Shown here in pieces: positions 34,297 to 45,475 of a stretch of 64,000 nt of DNA (position 1 is its first letter; every line of letters starts with the position of its first letter). The stretch is taken from assembly GCA_023213395.1 (NCBI GenBank), contig CM041465.1:119729741-119793740 (forward strand). The letters are read 5' to 3'. Source of the stretch: Cycas panzhihuaensis. Lineage: Eukaryota > Cycadophyta. The notes under the pieces were generated by a model. That model was not told the origin of the DNA, searched no databases, and saw only the letters and a program-made list of their open reading frames with translations. The translations under genes were made by a program, and so were the position numbers.

Positions 34297-34748
34297 AAAA
34301 AAAATGACAACAATAAATATTAAGGACAAAATAGAAGTGAAAAAAGAATGAATCAATGAAAAATAACAAAAATCTAAATTTTAAATATACATATCTACAG
34401 AATACACTATACGTACCAAAAAGGTATGGTGTCAGGTATGCATATAACAAAAGGATATAAGACAACAAAAATAACTATATGTACCTATAAGCATTCCGAT
34501 GCAGAATGCATAGAGAAAAAATATGCAAGTAAGTACCAATTTGACAAAACAAAGTGTCATTTTTAATGGGATTTTGTACCAAAGTGACGGCCATATATAT
34601 AAGAATGCATCCCAAGTGACAAATGCGTTCTAGTCAACAAGTGACATTAGCTCCTGTAGTGAACGTATTCAAGTTTTCTGTACCCAAACCCCATCCATTC
34701 TTCTTGTAAGTACAAGTATTGCTTCCTATTTTTTCTATTGTGTCCAGA
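34111..34748 (+). other. integrase-ORF3 spacer with (GA)n
   Basis: AT-rich spacer with a GA run at 34262-34289. The word aaggttgtctta (about 34140) has a counterpart on the minus strand of copy 1 (about 5575), showing the spacer is part of the element. Confidence 0.6.
34262..34289. repeat. (GA)n microsatellite
   Basis: About 14 uninterrupted GA units. Confidence 0.95.
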
Positions 34749-35830
34749 ATGAGAATTACAAGGTGTCAAGTGACTCATCTACCTAAATTAAAACAAGAAT
34801 TTGAGGGTTTACCTATATCATTCGAAACAAGGGTTAAGCAGGTAGGATGGGAAGAGTATATATTTCTAAGTCCACTCTATTGAGACCCAAAATTAATGAA
34901 AAATATTTTGTTGGAACTAAAGAAAGATATCAAACGTATTAGACTTGATGCAGACATTATCCATGAGACTACAAGACTTCCTAAGGAAAGGGAGCTTCCA
35001 ACATCTACTAAACAATAAGAGGTGGGCTATAAAATCTGGTTTCAAGAATATTATAAAGAAAATACACAAATCCTCTTAAGTGGGATACGAGAAATTGACA
35101 GCAAGGAGGTGAGGTTGCAATGGGTGGCCAAAGTTATTAATAGCTTATTTCCATCTAAAAGGAAATGCACATACATCCCAGGAGGTATGATGCTAGTATT
35201 ATCTAGTATTCGCAATGAAGTACAACTCAATTGGTCAAAATTCTTAGCAATGAATATGACATAGTAGATTGATGAGATATTCACACACCCCTTCAAGCAT
35301 CCTTCTTTGTTACTAGCAATATTACTTCGTCAATGTCTAGGGGTACAACGTCCCCAAATTCCAATTCATCCACATAAGCCACTGATCAAATAATGAGTGG
35401 ATGCCTTTCAAAATCTACTCAAGATATGGAGGTGAAAAGGAGAGTCATAAAGGATATGAGAAGTATTTATGAAGTGGTTATAACAAAAGCCTAGAGAATC
35501 CATTTTGCACTTCTCTAAAGAGCACCAAGAGTAAGCAAGATGAAAAATAAGAAGAAATTAAGACTCAACCCTCACTGGAGGAGTTTTCTCCTACGATAGA
35601 AATAGGAGAAATATCCTCCCAAATAGAAGGAAAATGATAGTAAATCATTCATATGATTGAAGAGTTGGAAGTAGGGTATAAAGTAGAGATTGTTTCCCTA
35701 TAGGAAAAAATAAACAAGAAAGATGTCATTATAGCTACTCTCACCCAAATTAATGAAGAAATCTTGAAGACAAATGAGGCACAAGTAGATCCAAGGCAGT
35801 AGTAACAACCTTAAGATAGGGTGGGGGAAG
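34749..35830 (+). pseudogene. Gypsy-X copy 2 ORF3 (conserved extra ORF)
   Basis: From ATG at 34749 one frame runs to 35264 with two internal stops (TGA 34881, TAA 35016) and then continues, after TAG TAG, to about 35390. It reads VTHLPKLKQEFEGLP, KRIRLDADIIHETTRLPKE, IREIDSKEVRLQWVAKVI, VQLNWSKFL, IDEIFTHPFKHPS. After a frameshift the C-terminus (about 35650-35800) reads EELEVGYKVEIVSL, TAG at 35701, EKINKKDVIIATLTQIN, a likely coiled coil. Both halves match copy 1 (3640-4870). The WxxFL block matches Gypsy-Y (60420-62040). No transmembrane segment, so no env signature. Function unknown. It lies just before the 3' LTR. Confidence 0.6.
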
Positions 35831-35909
35831 AAGACAAATACAAATTTTGAAAGTTTGAAGTAAACAAAGATGCTCAATCCTTTTTGTTGACCCAATATAG
35901 ATGTGGGGA

Positions 35910-37103
35910 TTATTTCTGGCATACATGACACTCTAGGCCATGGAAAACTAGGAATGCATGCTTGTATTAATATGGAGAATGTAAATATGCATAGCTAGTA
36001 GACCGTATAGGAGTATGCATGACAAAAATCAAGACAAAGTTCTAGAAAAAAGACTCTCAGAGAATGCATTACAGAGTGTGTACTTGAATGGTACGTATGC
36101 AGAATAGGAATGCACACAGTACACACAAAAGGAAATCCATGGTACACATACCCAAATTAGACCCCAATGTTCCAAACATGATGATGTCAACAAGGACACA
36201 CATATGTACGATTAGAAATGTGAAAAGGGACCTAATGGCCTCACAATCCCAAGATCTAGAAGCTAGGATCACTCTAGTTCAAGAAGCACAAATACTTAAC
36301 AAGTATAATATTCTCAAGATGAAAGAAAGTATAAGAGACAAAGCATAAAATGAAGGAGCAAGAGAAATGATACCCAATGTGTGGAGTTGGAATTGGTCCA
36401 ACCTCCAAAGAATAAATAGTTTGATTAGCAAGCGACAAAGATACAACTCCAACTCTCTTATGAGACAATGAGGAGAGGTCTCATTATATAGAGTGAAATG
36501 AGAGACATAAGGCCTTGGATATTTGACAAGTGTCAAACATCCAAGATACATGCCTTGCATGTAGGACATGTGTCATTTTGGGCTCTCATGTGAGCAAAAA
36601 TGCATGAAGGTCCATTTAACCCTTTAGTGACAACGTTGTATCACTAGAAAGAATGTGGGTGTGCACTTTATCACTTAAGTGATAAGTCACCCCTAAAGTA
36701 CAAAAGTACATATATTACATAAAAATTAAAGTACATAACCTTAACATGTAAACATAAGGTTTAATAAGAAATGGCACTAATTAGTGATTGTAATGATGTG
36801 TTAAAGTGAAAAAATATGTTTTGTTATAAAAGGGAATGGTTATGACCACTGGTCATAACCATTCACCCAAAATGCATAAGAAATGATATTTAATTGTACT
36901 TTTCTCACTATTCAAATGGTGAGAGTTTAGTCAAAAGGTCATGTGATATATTCTCAAGTGTGAGAGCCAAGTATTATGTCTGATTATATCTAATATTAGC
37001 TAATGTATAACATTAAATGTAATAGTACATTCCAATATGATATCATATGCATGAGTAGTCAAGGGAATGCATATAGTAATATGTTCCAAACTTATATGAG
37101 AAT
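35910..37103 (+). repeat. Gypsy-X copy 2, 3' LTR, split and truncated
   Basis: Starts TTATTTCTGGCATACATGAC after a purine-rich ATGTGGGGA. It matches the 5' LTR to 36218, is interrupted by the solo LTR (36219-36766), resumes at 36772 (atggcactaattagtgattg) and stops at 37103, where Copia-F begins. The hairpin seen in the 5' LTR is kept at 36835-36863. About 260 bp of the LTR end is missing or lies beyond Copia-F; I could not recognise it there. Confidence 0.8.
36219..36766 (-). repeat. inverted solo LTR of Copia-A
   Basis: A complete minus-strand copy of the Copia-A LTR (548 bp), from TGTGAAAAG (plus reading) at 36219 to TTTAATA at 36766. It is flanked by a perfect 5-bp direct repeat AGAAA (36214-36218 and 36767-36771). 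The Gypsy-X LTR continues on both sides as in its uninterrupted sister, which shows the empty site. No internal Copia-A sequence is present, so this is a solo LTR left by LTR-LTR recombination. It carries the palindrome at 36668-36685. Confidence 0.9.
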
Positions 37104-37454
37104 TGTTGAAGAATTGAAGCAGAGAAGTAGATTACATAATAATAAATTGGATTACATAGACACACATCAGAAACATATTCAACAGTTTGTACACAAGCAT
37201 TTGGACAAGTGGAAAACCCCTTTAGGGGAAGAAAAACCGCTCTTTCAAAAATAAATAATTATATTATCAAAATACATACTATAGAACATACGTAATATGT
37301 CCTCAACTCTCCTATTATTTAAGAGAGAAAATATGACACTTTAAATATGTCAAGTCAAGTAACCACTTAGTCAACTGCTTTTTAATTAATATAATATAAT
37401 ACATAACTTTATAAAGTTTACATTAAAATCATAAGATAGCATTACTTACTAACA
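37104..37454 (-). repeat. Copia-F 3' LTR
   Basis: On the minus strand it starts TGTTAGTAAGTAATGC at 37454, straight after the purine tract AATTAAAGAGGAA (37467-37455), and ends at TGTTGAAG (plus reading) at 37104. Length 351 bp. Confidence 0.55.
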
Positions 37455-37689
37455 TTCCTCTTTAATTATATCTTGTATATAAAAATGATGAAGATTTCAA
37501 CATGTTAATCCTCCTTTGATAAAGACTTCATCAATATTAATCAGTTAATGCAACTTATCAAAGTTAGCTTCTGTAAGCAAGCATTATTAGGATATTTACA
37601 GCTTGAATCTATGTCAGACAATATAGTATGTAAATGATTCCATCATTTACCATATTCTAAATAAAGTATTGATATAGTTCAATCTGCTT

Positions 37690-38330
37690 TGTTCTGGAAT
37701 GAGTAACATGATTAATAGCAATGGAAATAGTATTTTGATTATCAATATTTAAGTTAATAAAAGTTTTAAAAAAAAGTTCATTTAATAAAGACTTAAACCA
37801 TAACATTTCTTTTTTTGATTCTATAAGAGTTCTATATTTAGCTTCAATTGTAAAAAATACTAATGATTACATTTTTTTGTTTAACCAAGTAATTGGAGAG
37901 GAGTTTAGAAAACAGATATACCTAATTGTAGATTTTCTTTCATCAGTATCTATTGCCCAATCAGGATCTGTATAACCAATTAGTTCAAGATGATTATTGG
38001 ATTGTTTATAAATTAAACCAAATGAATTGTACTTTTAAGATAGTATAGGATTTTCTTGGCTACTTTTCAATGTGATTTGTGTAACTGCTACATAAATCTA
38101 GAACATAAAGCTACAAAGTAAGCAATATCAAGATGTGTGAGTAAGATAAATTAAACTACTAATCACTTGTCAATATAGAGTTGGGTTCATTAGTGGTGTA
38201 GCGTAATTAATAGTCAATTTAATTCCAGACTATAGGGGTTGGGGCAAGTTTGTAGTCTTCTATATTGAATCTTTTTAAAAAATCCAAAACATATTTAGGT
38301 TGAGAATTTGTAATTTCAGTCTCTTTTTAA
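37690..38330 (-). pseudogene. Copia-F RNase H
   Basis: Minus-strand relic with YKLAPTPIV, then DPDWAIDTDERKST, SPITWLNKK and, near the end, NIDNQNTISIAIN: the Ty1/copia RNase H pattern (DWAG...RKS, SW.SKKQ, DNQS). The frame changes several times, and a stop follows the NKK block. Confidence 0.65.
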
Positions 38331-38343
38331 CAAACTTGGAGTT

Positions 38344-39010
38344 CTAAAAATAATGTAATAGACCTAAATCTATCATTTCAAATTGAGATATTGAGTTAGA
38401 TTTTAAATTTAAAGTATCAGAAGTTGAAGATCCAGTAAATATAATGTCATCTACATAAAGAATAAAAAATATGATGTTCTTTTTGTCTTTCTTAAAGTAA
38501 AGATTGAGATCACCAATGCAATTAGTAAAACCATTATTTAAGAGATATTGATCAATTTTATTATACCAAGACCTAGGGGCTTGTTTAAGTCCATATAAAT
38601 ATTTCTTTAGTTTACAAACTAAATTAAGATCTGAAATACAACCTTGAGATTGTTTCATGAAGATTTCTTCTTCTAAGTCATCATTTAAAAATGCGTTTTT
38701 ATAATCCAGTTGATGTGTTTTCTATCCAAATTTAGTTGCAAGTGATATATAATTTTAGTAGTACTAATTTTTACTACAAGGGCAAAATTTTCAATATTTT
38801 ATAACCATCAATTTGGGAAAGAACTTTAGTAACTAAAAGTGCTTTATGTTTTTCAATGGCACTTTCAAAGTTGTATTTTGCATGATAAGCCCATTTATAG
38901 TATATCAACTTTTTACCTGAAGGTAGAAGAACTAAGCCCCAAATGTTGTTCTTAATAAGAGCGTTAAAATCATTATTCATTGCTTGTTGTTAGATTGGAT
39001 TTTGACTGGC
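38344..39010 (-). pseudogene. Copia-F reverse transcriptase
   Basis: Two open pieces. The N-terminal piece (38980-38774) reads MNNDFNALIKNNIWGLVLLP, KWAYHAKYNFESAIEKHKAL. The C-terminal piece (38658-38344) reads KLKKYLYGLKQAPRSWYNKI, FFILYVDDIIFTGSS, FEMIDLGLLHYF. The YVDD catalytic box is intact. The FAPV to MDVKxAFLxG section between them is frameshifted (around 38665-38770). Confidence 0.8.
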
Positions 39011-39276
39011 TTCTTTAAAGGAATTTGAATCAGTTTAAGATATTATCTTTTCCATAAGAGCAAAGTTAACTTTATTTTGAGATCTAGTTTTCTTAGAATC
39101 AAAATGGTTACTTACATCTGTTCCAACACTAGAGATGGTTTTTTTGTCCCATTTAGGTTGTTTTTTATATGTAATGGTTGTTTTATTAATTTTATCAGGT
39201 TCTATTAAAGTCTAATTTTGAACTTATTTTTCTAAATTTATCATTTCTACATCATTATTCTTAGTTTGTTCATTAT

Positions 39277-40330
39277 TTAGTTTAGGTGTAGAAATGTTTG
39301 TGAGAATATCTTCAACAAGCATGGATATTTGGTTGGATTTAGAACTTGATGAAGATCCTTCTTCAATAAACTTACGTCACATCTGATAGATATAGCATGT
39401 GTTACTAGGTCAAATAAGTGATAAGCTTTGCTTTCTTCACTATAGCCCACAAGAAGATACCTAAAACTTTTATGATAATTTTTTTCTTTTTTCTTTAAGG
39501 ATATGTGGCCATGTGACACTTTCAAAGATTCTGAGATGTTTGACAGTTGGTTTTCTTCTAAACCATTTTTCTTCAGGTGTTACATTATTTAAGGTGTTAG
39601 TTGGTAATCTATTTAACAAATAATTAAAATAATTTATGGATTTTGTCCAAAGTTGTAAATCTAAACTTTTTGAATGTAACATGCACCTTTCCATTTCTGT
39701 TTGAGTTCTATTTTTTTCTTTTAGCCACTCCATTTTGTTGTAAAGTAGACAACGGTATGCTGAAGTTTAATACTGTTTTTCTTACAGTAAGTACTAAATT
39801 CATTACTAATATATTCTTTAGTATTATTTATTCTTCAAATTTTAGTTATGTAGTTGGATTTGTTTTCTATTAAGGCTTTAAATTCTAAGAAAGTATTAAA
39901 AATTTCACAACAATTTTTAAGAATATACACCCAACACTTTATTGAACAATCATCAATAAAAATTGTCAAGTAATGACTAGCAGAATAAGAATTTTCTTGG
40001 AAAGGTTCACAAATATTTAAATAGATAAGTTCTATAGGTTGTTTAGCTCTAAAATTAATTTTATATGGAAAAGAATTTGTGTTATTTGCCTGTCATACAA
40101 GCTTCAGAGGCTCCATAGATAGTTTTGAAAGGCGATAGTCTAAGAACCATATTATGTTGGGTTATGAATCGTAGTTCTTCGTAACTCATATGGCCAAAAC
40201 GAACATGTCAAAGTTTATTGATTAGGTTTGATTGGGCAATAAAAGAAGTAAAAGTTTTCTGTTTACTGAAATGAGTTAAATCAGGTAGACTGCAGAGATC
40301 AATCTTATGATCAAGAAGTTCGGAAGCAAT
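39277..40330 (-). pseudogene. Copia-F integrase
   Basis: The minus strand shows the integrase core start PIELIYLNICEPFQ and FIDDCSIKCWVYILKN (about 40040-39930) and the C-terminal half MEWLKEKNRTQTEMERCML, YFNYLLNRLPTNTLNN, TPEEKWFRRKPTVKHLRIF, SFRYLLVGYSEESKAYHLF (39733-39277). The pre-integrase zinc segment at about 40100-40330 is badly decayed. Several stops. Confidence 0.7.
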
Positions 40331-40382
40331 AGCTTTGAATTTATTTAATGGTTGTTTGACAATAAACTTATCTTTTTAGAAT

Positions 40383-41132
40383 TCAACAAGAAGATCTTTC
40401 TAGGCAAATTTGATAAACAAAGAGAAGATTAGGTAAAAGACCAAAGACACAAAGGACATTATTAATTGAACTAATTTTTAAAAAAACATTGCCAGTTTCA
40501 ACTACTTGGAATTGGGAATCACCTCTAAAAGAAAATTCTTCTTTAGAATTGAGTCTTAGTTTGTAAGTAGATAGTAGTTCTAGTTTACCTATCATATAAT
40601 GGGTGGATCCAGAGTCTAAAATCCAAGGAGGATTTTGTATGATTGAAACAAAGAAAGCTGGTATAAAAGCAACTAAACTATAATTAGATTTTGGTTGAAT
40701 ACCCATGGAGGCTTTTCAAGCTTTAGAAATAATTCTATTTCAATATACATAAATGGTATGACCTTTCTTATGATAGTAGGCACATGTTACAATAGAATTG
40801 GATTTAGAAAAACTTTTATTTTGATGGAAATTTTGTGTATCTTAATCTTTTGAATTGATAGAATTAAATTTTGGATGATTACTAGGAATGAAATTCCTAT
40901 ATGGTTTATGGAGCTCAGAAGTATTATAATATTTGGTAGCAGATTGATAATTTTGATTTTTTTGTTTTTGAGATTTTGAATTGGAGAAAAGGCCTCTGAG
41001 GGGTCTTTTAATTCTCCCGTTTGAATTAACATAGATTGATATTCAACCAACCGGTTTATGAGTTCATCAAAAGAGATGACTGGGTGACCACATTGTTATC
41101 AAACAATTGTGTACTAGTTAAAAGCTTTAGGC
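40383..41132 (-). pseudogene. Copia-F gag C-terminus and protease
   Basis: From the break at 41132 the minus strand reads HPVISFDELINRLVEYQSML (gag), then a Lys-rich region and a degraded zinc knuckle CAYYHKKGHTIYVY (about 40780-40740; the second and last Cys are replaced). The protease follows in the same direction: PWILDSGSTHYMIGKLELL (about 40620), with the DSGS catalytic motif intact. Confidence 0.7.
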
Positions 41133-41450
41133 TATTAAGAGTTAATGTTTAATATGTATAAATGTTTAATGTGTCTCGGAGAATATTATGTCTAAGGGTC
41201 ATTAATATTACAGTCCTAAAAGGTATTGTCATGGTCTATAGGTTAATATTTAAGTTAATCTTAAAGGTCCAATAGAAGCGTTGTGTCAAGTTATTAAGTA
41301 TGTTTATGCACATCTTTATATGTAGCGCCTAATTGGTAGGTGAAACAATTGCCAATTATGGTTGGAGTTAGAGGCATATACAAGTATAAATATGTACTCA
41401 TCTCCTTTCAATTGAATTAAGATAGAAGATTTGATATCCATGTTTTAACA
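41133..41450 (+). repeat. GagEl-C copy 2, 5' LTR
   Basis: Starts TATTAAGAGTTAATG (TG expected) and ends CATGTTTTAACA, immediately followed by the PBS. It aligns along its length with the 3' LTR once Copia-D is removed (52444-52612 joined to 58317-58453). About 318 bp. Confidence 0.8.
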
Positions 41451-41462
41451 TGGTATCAGAGC
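41451..41462 (+). promoter_or_regulatory. GagEl-C primer-binding site
   Basis: TGGTATCAGAGC, the canonical initiator tRNA-Met PBS, directly at the LTR end. Confidence 0.85.
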
Positions 41463-41612
41463 AAGTTGGTTTTATGATCTGTTGCATATTGCCCATTTAC
41501 TAAGTGAGGTGTTGAGGTGCCCTAATTCCGCTAACGTGTGAGGAGGTGGCTCCCTAAAGCCTATTACCAATTTATCAGTTAAATTTGATGATCATTCATG
41601 AAGGGTATTTAT

Positions 41613-42166
41613 TGTTAAACCTTATGTTTACATGTTAAAACTATGTACTTTATTTTTCCATGTAATATTTGTACTTTTGTACTTTAGGGGTGACTTATCA
41701 CTTAAGTGATAAAGTGCACACCCACATTTTTTTCTAGTGACACAACATTGTCACTAAAGGGTCAAATAGACCCCCATGCACTTTTGCTCACTTGAGAGCC
41801 CTAAAATGACACATGTCCTACATGCAAGGCATGTACCTTGGATGTTTGACACTTGTCAAACATCCAATGCATTAGGTCTCTCCTTTCACTCTATATAATA
41901 AGACCTCTCCTCATTGTTCTCATATAGAGTTGGAGTTGCATTGTTATGATGTCAGTTTGCTAATCAAACTGTTATTTATTTGGAGGTTGGACCAATTCCA
42001 ACCCCTCCTCTTTGGTATCATTTTCTTGCTCATTCTTTCCATGCTTTATCTTACTTATGCTTCATCTTAGAGTTTCATACTTGTTTAGAATTTGTTGCTT
42101 TCTAGAACTAGAGTGAACCTAGCTTCTAGATCTTGGGATTATAAGGCCATTAGGCCATTTTTCACA
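41613..42166 (+). repeat. Copia-A 5' LTR with an array of dyad symmetries
   Basis: 554 bp, TGTTAAACC to TTTTTCACA. Upstream of a TATA box (TATATAAT, about 41892) lie four inverted repeats: a palindrome TTATCACTTAAGTGATAA (41695-41712); TAGTGACA with TGTCACTA (41735-41756); TACATGC with GCATGTA (41819-41835); and TTGGATGTTTGAC with GTCAAACATCCAA (41838-41867, 4-base spacer). Most persist in the other two LTR copies. Confidence 0.9.
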
Positions 42167-42168
42167 TT

Positions 42169-42180
42169 TGGTATCAGAGT
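42169..42180 (+). promoter_or_regulatory. Copia-A primer-binding site
   Basis: TGGTATCAGAGT, two bases after the LTR end; initiator tRNA-Met type. Confidence 0.8.
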
Positions 42181-44701
42181 TAGAGGAGACTAGTTCCCTC
42201 ATTGCATTTTTACGCTCAAGGAGATTCAAATAAGGGTTACAAACTCTTAGTGACGACCTTCGCCCTCCGAAGACGATCCAAGGTTTGTTGAGACCTATTT
42301 TTTACAGGTTCAAGCTTCTGGAGCAGTATAAAAAGCTGGAGCAAGGCTACTTTCATATCTCAATTTTTTTTTTCAGACCTCTGTCAAAGGTACAACATTA
42401 TTTTCTTCAAAAACAGTGTTTTTTCCTTAATTTTTCTTCAAAGAAAAAATTATTTTGCAAGAAAGGAGGTAGATCTAAGTTGTTTAGCTTTTTTTTTTAC
42501 TGTTAATCAGTCTGATAATTATTGTCTTTGACCTATAATTGATCTGCACCAAAAATCTCTTAATGTTTGGCAGATTCATTACTATTTTCAGTGTTTTTTA
42601 GCCTAAAAAACTATTGTATTTCACTCATTTCTATTAAATCTGGTTGGCTGGCCCTAAATTGACATTATTTACAGGAGTATCTGTCTTCAAAGAAGAAATC
42701 CATACCACTCTGAGGCTCTTTGAAGTGTTTGGTCTAGCTTTAGGCTATTTTTAGCCTTCAAACCACAGTGAGGGCACTTAAATTCTTCATTTTTACTTGT
42801 ACTTACAAGTACATTGTCATTTTATTGTGTTGCGTACGGGGATCCCACAAAGTGCAGATAGTGACTAAATGTCACTCCTCGGAAGTCTGTAGCAGCCGTA
42901 CGGCTCTCCAAACAGTCAATGATCCATGCACCCCCTGTGTGCTTCACTTGCTTTGTTCTCATTGCAGACTCAATCAAATCACTTTGTATCTGAGTTGCAC
43001 CTCCGTTGGACCAATGAAGACCTGCCTCTGAATTCTCAAGTGATTCCGCTAAGTATACACAGGCAGGCGGTATGTTCGTTTCATGAAGCGCCTGAGCAGT
43101 GGCTCCATTGACTTTTTTTTTTTTTCAAAAATTTCATTTTGTTAACATTTACTTTTAACATTATGTTATAAAAATTAGAATATCTTTAGTATATTCCTTT
43201 TTATATAATCTCTTTGGTCTAAACTTTATATTAAGTATTTTTTTAAGTCACTTAAAATACTAAAAAATCACTTTTTTAAGCTAACTTCAAGGTTACCTTA
43301 GCACTTCTCTCAGTTCTTTATCATATTGATTCCATTTTTAGTAAGAGAGAGACTAAACCAAGGTACTTTAGTGATTTTCCACATCAAAAGTGATATTTTC
43401 CTCTTTATTAAATTATTTTTCTTAGTCAAGACACCTTGCATGGTAACCTTTGGTTTAAATTTTCTTAAGGGATTTTTTTTTTTTTTTTGTACTTTTGGAG
43501 CTAAAAATCTTCTTAGTACTTAGTGATCTCATTAAATCACGGATACTAAGTCAATCCCACTTCTTTGAAGATTAAAAATACTTATCAAGCATTTTCAAAG
43601 GCTCCCTGCGTTGTGTCCTTATTGCTCAAAATTACAAAAAAATGTGAATTTCAACCTTTGTTTTTTAGGCATTTCAAGCTTTATTTTACACTTATTTCAT
43701 GTTTATAAGTGTAAAAAAGTCTTGTTGAAAGAGATTTTAAGTGTTGATACTTTGTCAAAAAGTGATACTTATCATTGTTTCAACACTCTTTTTTTTAAGG
43801 CACCTTGCATGGTGACCTAGTGCCCTTAGTTTCAAAAAAGGGCTAAAAAATACTTCTCTTAATAAAATCACTTTATTTTTTTATCATTGGGACTATTTTA
43901 AAGTCCCAACACTTGGTGCTTGGTGTCCTTATTTGGCAAGTGGTCTTCTTCTCTTCACTCTTGAGCATTAAAAGGAACCCACTTGTACCTTCATCACAAG
44001 GTTTTGCTTTGCTTCTTTGAGTACTTAGCATCTTTTCAAAGTACTTTTTTTGCAAAACGCATTGTACTCAAACATCTTTTTTTTACTTGGATTTGTATAG
44101 CACTCTCACTTCATTAAGTGTTCATTGTAAACAACACTTTAAGTGTTCATTTGATGTACTAAATTTGCTTATTTTGAAGCCTCTTTCATTGTAAGCTTAA
44201 TCAAGCACTTTCATAAGTACATCATCCAAGTAAAATAAATCTTAAGTTCACTTTAACCTTCTAAAAAGTGACTTTAAAAATCTTGTTGGAGAGGTCCGAA
44301 AAAGATTCAAACCTTGCATCTGAAATAACCTTAAGCTTAGTGCATTCCCTAGGAGACCAACCGACCATACGGTCAATGCACGATAATTAAGGTTGCTTGA
44401 GGGAAAGGAGGTTCAAAAAGGGTGTTATTGGGGCTGTGAATCCCAGGGAAAGCACGGTACGTCCATGTAAATCAACCCTACCTACCTTGTCCTAGATTTA
44501 ACTTGGCCAACTGTTGGATCTCCTCTATAGATCATAGTTGAACCAACTCCATAGCCTAGTCCTCCACCCCTCATCATTTCATTCAGTTGTTGGATCTTAT
44601 AGTAAGATCAGAACTGTTGGTTTCGTTAGAAGGTGGAACTTAAGCAACGAAAGCTTTGAGTTTCAAAGTTATCTGCTAGCTTCAAGCCTTACAACTTTAA
44701 C
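42181..44701 (+). other. Copia-A long leader
   Basis: About 2.5 kb without a convincing gene between PBS and gag. It is mostly T-rich, with homopolymer T runs (43110, 43470), but 42820-43110 is clearly less AT-rich and open for 61-87 codons in two frames with no recognisable domain. Words like caccttgcatggtgacc recur (43431, 43801). The 3' end (44282-44530) contains short dyads. A leader this long may serve packaging or translation initiation, but that is inference. Confidence 0.5.
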
Positions 44702-45475
44702 ATGGATGCAATTAGCATGCTTAATGCATACACCATCAGATTAACAGGACAAGACAATTATCAAGAATGGAAGAGGATAACTCAAAATCTTTTAATAATG
44801 AATGAATTTTGGGGTTATGTTTCTGCAAGGATACCTCGACCTGTACCTATTGTCAATGGTGATGTAACTGTTCAACTTAGTGATGCTCTTGTTGCTGCTT
44901 GGGAAGCCAAAGATGAAATCGCTTTGGCATTCCTACATATGATTGTTTATATTCATGTGGATCAAAATATTGTGTGTGCAAAAATTTCCAAGGAAACATG
45001 GGACATTTTGTTCTCTTTGTATGAAAGGCGAGATGAAATTCCCATATTGATGGTAAAAGCCAAGTTGTATTCTGTAAAATTTGTTAAGCCTATGTCAGCT
45101 TTCCTTTCCTCCATCAAGGAGGTATGTAATGAATTGAATACATTAGGTAGTCCTGTCACTAGAGATGAGCTTATAACATCAATTACCAAAGGTTTGCCAA
45201 ATGACTACAATGGCTTTATATCTTCCACTACACGAGATGGTTCACTCAAACGAATGTCATTTAATGAACTTGAAAGCTTGTTGCTTCAAGATGAGCAAAT
45301 TTACACCAAGGATAATGAGAACAAACCATCTACATCAGGTGCATTCACAGCCAAATCAAAGGCCAAGCAGAAGCCCAAACCTGCACTTTTAAAGTAGTTT
45401 GGGAACATAAACATTGGTTCCTCAAAAACTAATGTTGTTTATCATTATTGTAACAAAGCTGACCACATAGCACCT
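44702..45475 (+). pseudogene. Copia-A gag
   Basis: An open frame of 231 codons from ATG 44702: MDAISMLNAYTIRLTGQDNY, QEWKRITQNLL, then ISKETWDILFSLYERRDEIP and SITKGLPNDYNGFIS, LLLQDEQIYTK. This is the UBN2-type capsid region of Ty1/copia gag. A TAG at 45395 interrupts it. The frame continues into a degenerate zinc knuckle (HYCNKADHIAPDC, first Cys replaced by His). Confidence 0.85.

Larger units (their letters stand above)
22361..37103 (+). mobile_element. Ty3/gypsy element, Gypsy-X copy 2
   Basis: Plus-strand order: 5' LTR (22361-27023, split by a LINE), PBS, gag with zinc knuckles, protease, a gag-like duplicated block, RT and RNase H, integrase, ORF3, and 3' LTR (35910-37103, holding a solo LTR and cut by Copia-F at 37104). 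The gag-PR-RT-RH-INT order makes it Ty3/gypsy. The same family forms copy 1 on the other strand. It is inserted into Copia-G. Confidence 0.85.

Noticed and set aside
34500-34748. Region before Gypsy-X ORF3 as a possible env signal peptide
   Set aside because: No hydrophobic leader in frame with ORF3 and no transmembrane segment downstream.
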